Positions 61,115 through 64,000 of a stretch of 64,000 bases of DNA are shown in pieces (position 1 is the stretch's first letter; each line of letters opens with the position of its first letter). The notes under the pieces are model-generated. The model saw nothing but the letters and a program-made list of their open reading frames with translations. It was not told where the DNA came from and did no database searches. The position numbers were made by a program, and so were the translations under genes. Location: contig NZ_UGYM01000002.1 of NCBI RefSeq assembly GCF_900456975.1, positions 4,898,001-4,962,000 of the forward strand, read 5' to 3'. Source of the DNA: Shewanella baltica. GTDB taxonomy: Bacteria; Pseudomonadota; Gammaproteobacteria; Enterobacterales; Shewanellaceae.

Positions 61115-61525
61115 ATGTCAGTTACCGAATACAACCTCGAAATCCACCCAAGATTCACTGAAACCGATGGTCTAGGTCATATCAACAACACAGTGATCCC
61201 TGTATGGTGCGAAGCCGCGCGCACGCCAATTTTCGAGATTTTTAATCCAGAGTTGGATTTGCAACAATGGAACTTAATTGTCGCGGGCTTTACCGTGGCG
61301 TTTATTGCGCCAACCTATTACGGCAAAAGCGTGACAGTGAAAACCTTTGTCAGCCGCATCGGCAACAGCAGTTTCGAACTGACTCAAACCTGTTGGCAAG
61401 CGGGTAACAAGACCGCCGAAGTGAAAACCACACTGGTACATTACGACTACAGCTGCGAAAAAAGCCGCCCTATCCCTGAAGATATCCGCGAAATGCTCGC
61501 CAAGCTGAATGGTGAAAGCGCTTAA
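61115..61525 (+). CDS. Hotdog-fold thioesterase (4HBT/YbgC type)
   Basis: A 136-residue cytosolic acyl-CoA thioesterase candidate. The N-terminal site reads FTETDGLGHINNTVIPVWCEAARTPIF, matching the 4HBT pattern with catalytic Asp and His-Asn-Asn, and the hotdog strands follow. AAAGGGAAG precedes ATG 61115. It is close to the fatty-acid synthetase gene and to a second hotdog gene at 63475, but no shared operon is evident. The natural acyl chain is unknown. Confidence 0.88.
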   Translation: MSVTEYNLEIHPRFTETDGLGHINNTVIPVWCEAARTPIFEIFNPELDLQQWNLIVAGFTVAFIAPTYYGKSVTVKTFVSRIGNSSFELTQTCWQAGNKTAEVKTTLVHYDYSCEKSRPIPEDIREMLAKLNGESA

Positions 61526-61594
61526 TCTGCCCTGTCTCTCGGTCAGCGCAATTGCAATTGCGCTGCTGAAGCGTTAATTTGTCGACCCGCTAAC

Positions 61595-61610
61595 TGTGAT
61601 GCAGATCACT
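61595..61610 (+). promoter_or_regulatory. CRP-type site upstream of the HPP-family gene
   Basis: TGTGATGCAGATCACT fits TGTGA-N6-TCACA at nine of ten positions. It is centred about 46 bases before ATG 61649. A -10-like TTTTAT lies at 61628-61633, which would place the site near -40, the position of an activator at a class II promoter. FNR would need TTGAT-N4-ATCAA, which fits less well. Confidence 0.7.
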
Positions 61611-61648
61611 TACCTGTATCGCCAAATTTTTATCGGTTCGGATTAATC

Positions 61649-62197
61649 ATGAGATTCTATTTTACCCGCATGCGCTCGAAGGATATTTGTCCACCAAGAC
61701 AGCCACTTAAAAAGATTGTGTGGTCATGGGTTGGGGCTTTCTGTGGCATTTACTTAGTCGCGAGTCTCGCAAATTATATGAGCGAAAACCTCGTCGGCAC
61801 TATGTTTGTGATTGGCTCATTCGGCGCTTCTGCTGTGCTGGTGTACGGCGCACCGCTGGCGGAGTTTTCTCAACCGCGTAACTTGATTGGTGGCAGTGTG
61901 TTATCGGCCTTAATTGGGGTCGCCGTGTACCAAGTGTGTGGCGATTATGTAGTGCTGGCCAGCGCCTTAGCGGTATCCCTGTCTATCGCATTAATGTACT
62001 TGACCCGCACTCTCCATCCACCGGGCGGTGCAACGGCATTGATCGCCGTGATTGGCGGTGAAAATGTGCATCAACTCGGCTTTCTCTACGCGCTAATGCC
62101 AGTGTTCCTCGGCTCAGTATTACTCTTACTAGTCGCGCTGGTGGTCAATAACCTCTCCACCGATCCCAAGCGCCATTACCCTGTGTATTGGATTTAG
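61649..62197 (+). CDS. HPP-family membrane protein
   Basis: A 182-residue inner-membrane protein with about five membrane segments and the signature RTLHPPGGATALIAVIGG in the middle. HPP proteins have been linked to nitrite transport across plastid and cyanobacterial membranes; here this is family inference only. The first codons read MRFYFTRMRSKD. If transcription starts where the CRP-type site predicts (near 61640), the ATG at 61670 (Met8) is a plausible alternative start. It stands alone. Confidence 0.85.
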   Translation: MRFYFTRMRSKDICPPRQPLKKIVWSWVGAFCGIYLVASLANYMSENLVGTMFVIGSFGASAVLVYGAPLAEFSQPRNLIGGSVLSALIGVAVYQVCGDYVVLASALAVSLSIALMYLTRTLHPPGGATALIAVIGGENVHQLGFLYALMPVFLGSVLLLLVALVVNNLSTDPKRHYPVYWI

Positions 62198-62270
62198 CTA
62201 AAGTTAACATTATTCCAACTAGATGAGCGCAACTGTTATTGCGCCCATCTATTTATGTTTATATTTCAGA

Positions 62271-63053
62271 TTAAATACCGCTAGTTATTGCTATATTTCT
62301 AAATGCTATAATTCTTGTACCGTCAGAATAATCTAACTTGAAATTTAACTTTTTGATCATGACTGGATTTGACTCTGTAGGATATTTGAAAAATAGCTTT
62401 AGAGATGTAGCTGATTTTTTTGTCAAAGGAATACTTCTTGATGATCTAATAAACTCATTTGCTATATGTACTCGTTCTAGCTCAGCTCTAGTGTTCTCTT
62501 GATCATAAATTCTAGTGTTATTAACTCCACCAATTTCTAGATCTTCATCTGAAACATTTCGAACAAAAAGACTACATATGACCTGAGAACCTGATTTTGA
62601 ACAATAATCTAGCTCAATTTCTAATCCAGCCTCTACTTGTACCATGCTATAGCTAATACGTTCTTCTTTTTCAAGAAAGTAACTGCTTAGCGACGATGAT
62701 GGAGCATAAAACTCTCTTAGGCTTAAGGACAAAGCTCCCAGCATCAAAAAAACAAATGTGTAATATCCATATTTTCTCCATGTTTTTCGATCTTTTACTT
62801 TGGAAACAAGTCTGTTGACGATAAAAAGAATTGAAAATGCTGACATGAGAGCTAAAAATGCAAAGATAGCTTGATAGAGTAATAATCCATCAACGTTAAG
62901 TTGAAATAACTGTCTTAAGAAGTCTGAACCTCTAAATGTCGGCACTAAAACAGCCAGTAAGGTAAGTATAAAACTAAGCAGTGTATTTGAGTCTGACATG
63001 TATTCTCTGAAATTATTTTTTTCAGTATTGTCCTTTAGCGCCTTACTATCCAT
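62271..63053 (-). CDS. AT-rich membrane protein of unknown function
   Basis: A 260-residue protein that I do not recognise. Three hydrophobic segments are seen: about 24-41 (TLLSFILTLLAVLVPTF), 58-80 (LLLYQAIFAFLALMSAFSILFIV) and 95-112 (YYTFVFLMLGALSLSLRE). A polar C-terminal domain (about 120-260) looks beta-rich, with SLFVRNVSDEDLEIGGV and FKLDYSDGT and two cysteines (CSKSGSQVIC). AGGA precedes the ATG by 12 bases. The gene is visibly more AT-rich than its neighbours and lies between core genes, which suggests recent arrival. No partner gene is adjacent. Confidence 0.68.
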   Translation of the reverse strand: MDSKALKDNTEKNNFREYMSDSNTLLSFILTLLAVLVPTFRGSDFLRQLFQLNVDGLLLYQAIFAFLALMSAFSILFIVNRLVSKVKDRKTWRKYGYYTFVFLMLGALSLSLREFYAPSSSLSSYFLEKEERISYSMVQVEAGLEIELDYCSKSGSQVICSLFVRNVSDEDLEIGGVNNTRIYDQENTRAELERVHIANEFIRSSRSIPLTKKSATSLKLFFKYPTESNPVMIKKLNFKLDYSDGTRIIAFRNIAITSGI

Positions 63054-63145
63054 TTTTTATAAATATCCTATAACTCTGCTTATATGTGATGACTATTTTA
63101 ATATTAATGAAGTATCCATTCAAAGATGTTTCTACATTTGTTCTG

Positions 63146-63412
63146 CTAGTTTTTCAAAAACTTCTGCACATACCAGCAGCTGGCTTGGATAGCCAAATCT
63201 TGGCTTTTGGCCCATTTAAGTCCGTGGCGAACTAAGCGTTCGGCAAGTCCTTTACCGCGCAGTTCGTTGGGGACAAAGGTGCGGCTAAAATCGATATCCT
63301 TGCCTGATAATTGGTATTCCAATACGGCTTCATAGCCATCGACAGGGATAATAAAACGCTGTCTATCCTGTTGATGTTCAATGGCTATCTCAATATTTTC
63401 GTTATCTGACAT
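63146..63412 (-). CDS. Small GNAT-like N-acetyltransferase (YjdJ/NATD1 type)
   Basis: An 88-residue cytosolic protein of the short GNAT group. The core strand-helix pattern is AVLEYQLSGKDIDFSRTFVPNELRGKGLAERLVRHGLKWAKSQ, with RGKGLAERL as the acetyl-CoA loop. The C-terminus IQASCWYVQKFLKN is the conserved end. I start at ATG 63412, with GAGG eight bases upstream; a TTG at 63427 overlaps that site. The acetyl acceptor is unknown. It lies about 62 bases ahead of the hotdog gene's end on the same strand. Confidence 0.85.
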   Translation of the reverse strand: MSDNENIEIAIEHQQDRQRFIIPVDGYEAVLEYQLSGKDIDFSRTFVPNELRGKGLAERLVRHGLKWAKSQDLAIQASCWYVQKFLKN

Positions 63413-63474
63413 ACATTCTTCCCTCAAGGAGTGGCTTAAAGTGTGCTGGCAATTTAGCTATCGATTTGGTTAGC

Positions 63475-63903
63475 TTAGGCGACTTCGTGTTGTTTGAGAA
63501 TCGCCAGCAGTTCTGCCGGTAAGTCGGCCTTTTTGCCGGTTTTAAAGTTAAACATCACCGCGACTGAAGTACCTAAGGTGGTTACTGCCTGCTGCTGTTT
63601 ACTAAAAGCCTGATAATGCATGGTAAATCTATCGCTGTGAATATCGCTAATGCTGACACTCACTAATAGAGTATCGGGGAAGGTCACTGGGCGTTTATAG
63701 CGAGCCTGATTTTCGCTGATCACCGGGCCAATACCTGATTTATACAGGGTATCTAGCGGGAAAAGGCGATTGAAAAAGTCGATACGGGCCGTTTCAAAAT
63801 AGCGGAAATAGACGACGTTGTTGACGTGTTGCAACGCATCCATTTCGCCCCAAGCCACGGGGATTTCGGTCACTATAGGGTGCTGTGCGAGAAACTTTTC
63901 CAT
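63475..63903 (-). CDS. Acyl-CoA thioesterase, hotdog fold (YbgC-like)
   Basis: A 142-residue cytosolic enzyme. The catalytic block reads VAWGEMDALQHVNNVVYFRYFETARIDFF, matching the 4HBT pattern with Asp in the usual place and HVNN. The central ARYKRPVTFPDTLLV is also typical. I prefer ATG 63903, which has GGAAA ten bases upstream; ATG 63927 has no ribosome site. It is unlike the thioesterase at 61115 outside the core motif, so the two are not a recent duplication. Confidence 0.9.
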   Translation of the reverse strand: MEKFLAQHPIVTEIPVAWGEMDALQHVNNVVYFRYFETARIDFFNRLFPLDTLYKSGIGPVISENQARYKRPVTFPDTLLVSVSISDIHSDRFTMHYQAFSKQQQAVTTLGTSVAVMFNFKTGKKADLPAELLAILKQHEVA

Positions 63904-64000
63904 TATGTTTTCCAGTGTGTTTGGCATTGAATTGCCGATCTAAAAATGCGAGTTGAAACGCTCGTTTAAGATGGTCAGACTAGCAGCATAAAGAACAAGC

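Noticed and set aside
61115..63903. The two hotdog thioesterases as a recent duplication
   Set aside because: They share only the catalytic block; flanking sequences and lengths differ.

Overview
The window is chromosomal DNA of a Shewanella-like gammaproteobacterium. The evidence is the 16S/23S sequence type and the gene order (hemF, trHb, aroE, yrdA, rrn; gpmI-envC-ctpA-yibQ; secB-gpsA). A complete sucrose locus of the kind known from shewanellae also fits. The species cannot be fixed from sequence reading alone.

Layout. 1-3060: the 3' end of hemF, a group II truncated haemoglobin, aroE, a DUF1488 protein and a gamma-class carbonic anhydrase-like protein. 3160-8850: a full rRNA operon with tandem promoters, leader and spacer boxA, 16S, 23S and 5S, then tRNA-Asp and a terminator; the 16S-23S spacer has no tRNA. 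8900-14600: a 13-bp tandem repeat, a YkgJ-type Cys-cluster protein, nsrR, then the minus-strand cell-wall/glycolysis cluster gpmI-envC-ctpA-yibQ. 14840-18450: rhodanese, secB, gpsA and a YhiN-like flavoprotein. 18600-20470: an AT-rich two-gene cassette (HipA-like kinase plus HIRAN-domain protein) that looks like an insertion and is the best candidate for a poorly described system. 20590-24440: a minus-strand potassium operon, kdpD-like/kdpE-like/ktrA/ktrB. 24700-30800: pirin, a pyruvate-type two-component system (ypdA/ypdB) followed by its expected OFA-family transporter target (yhjX-like), and a TSUP permease.

30900-34030: an NlpC/P60 lipoprotein, a DHA2 drug exporter and scrR. 34146-40870: a sucrose regulon (scrP sucrose phosphorylase, scrT permease, outer-membrane TonB receptor, scrK fructokinase) marked by two identical 18-bp palindromes that are probable ScrR operators. 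Sucrose would cross the outer membrane through the receptor and the inner membrane through ScrT, be cleaved by ScrP, and the fructose phosphorylated by ScrK. 41100-49760: mog, then a bacterial alpha-2-macroglobulin/PBP1C pair. 49780-56460: a PspB-like small protein and two back-to-back ABC-2 exporters, one (NatAB-like) linked to a secreted TAP-type peptidase and the other under a YtrA-like GntR repressor. 56580-63900: a long-chain acyl-CoA synthetase, a very long secreted MORN/YwqK-repeat protein, two hotdog thioesterases, a CRP-linked HPP permease, an AT-rich membrane protein of unknown role and a small GNAT-like protein.

All calls come from reading motifs, known protein signatures and context; no database search was run. 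Coordinates of RNA ends are by alignment to remembered E. coli termini and may be off by a few bases.
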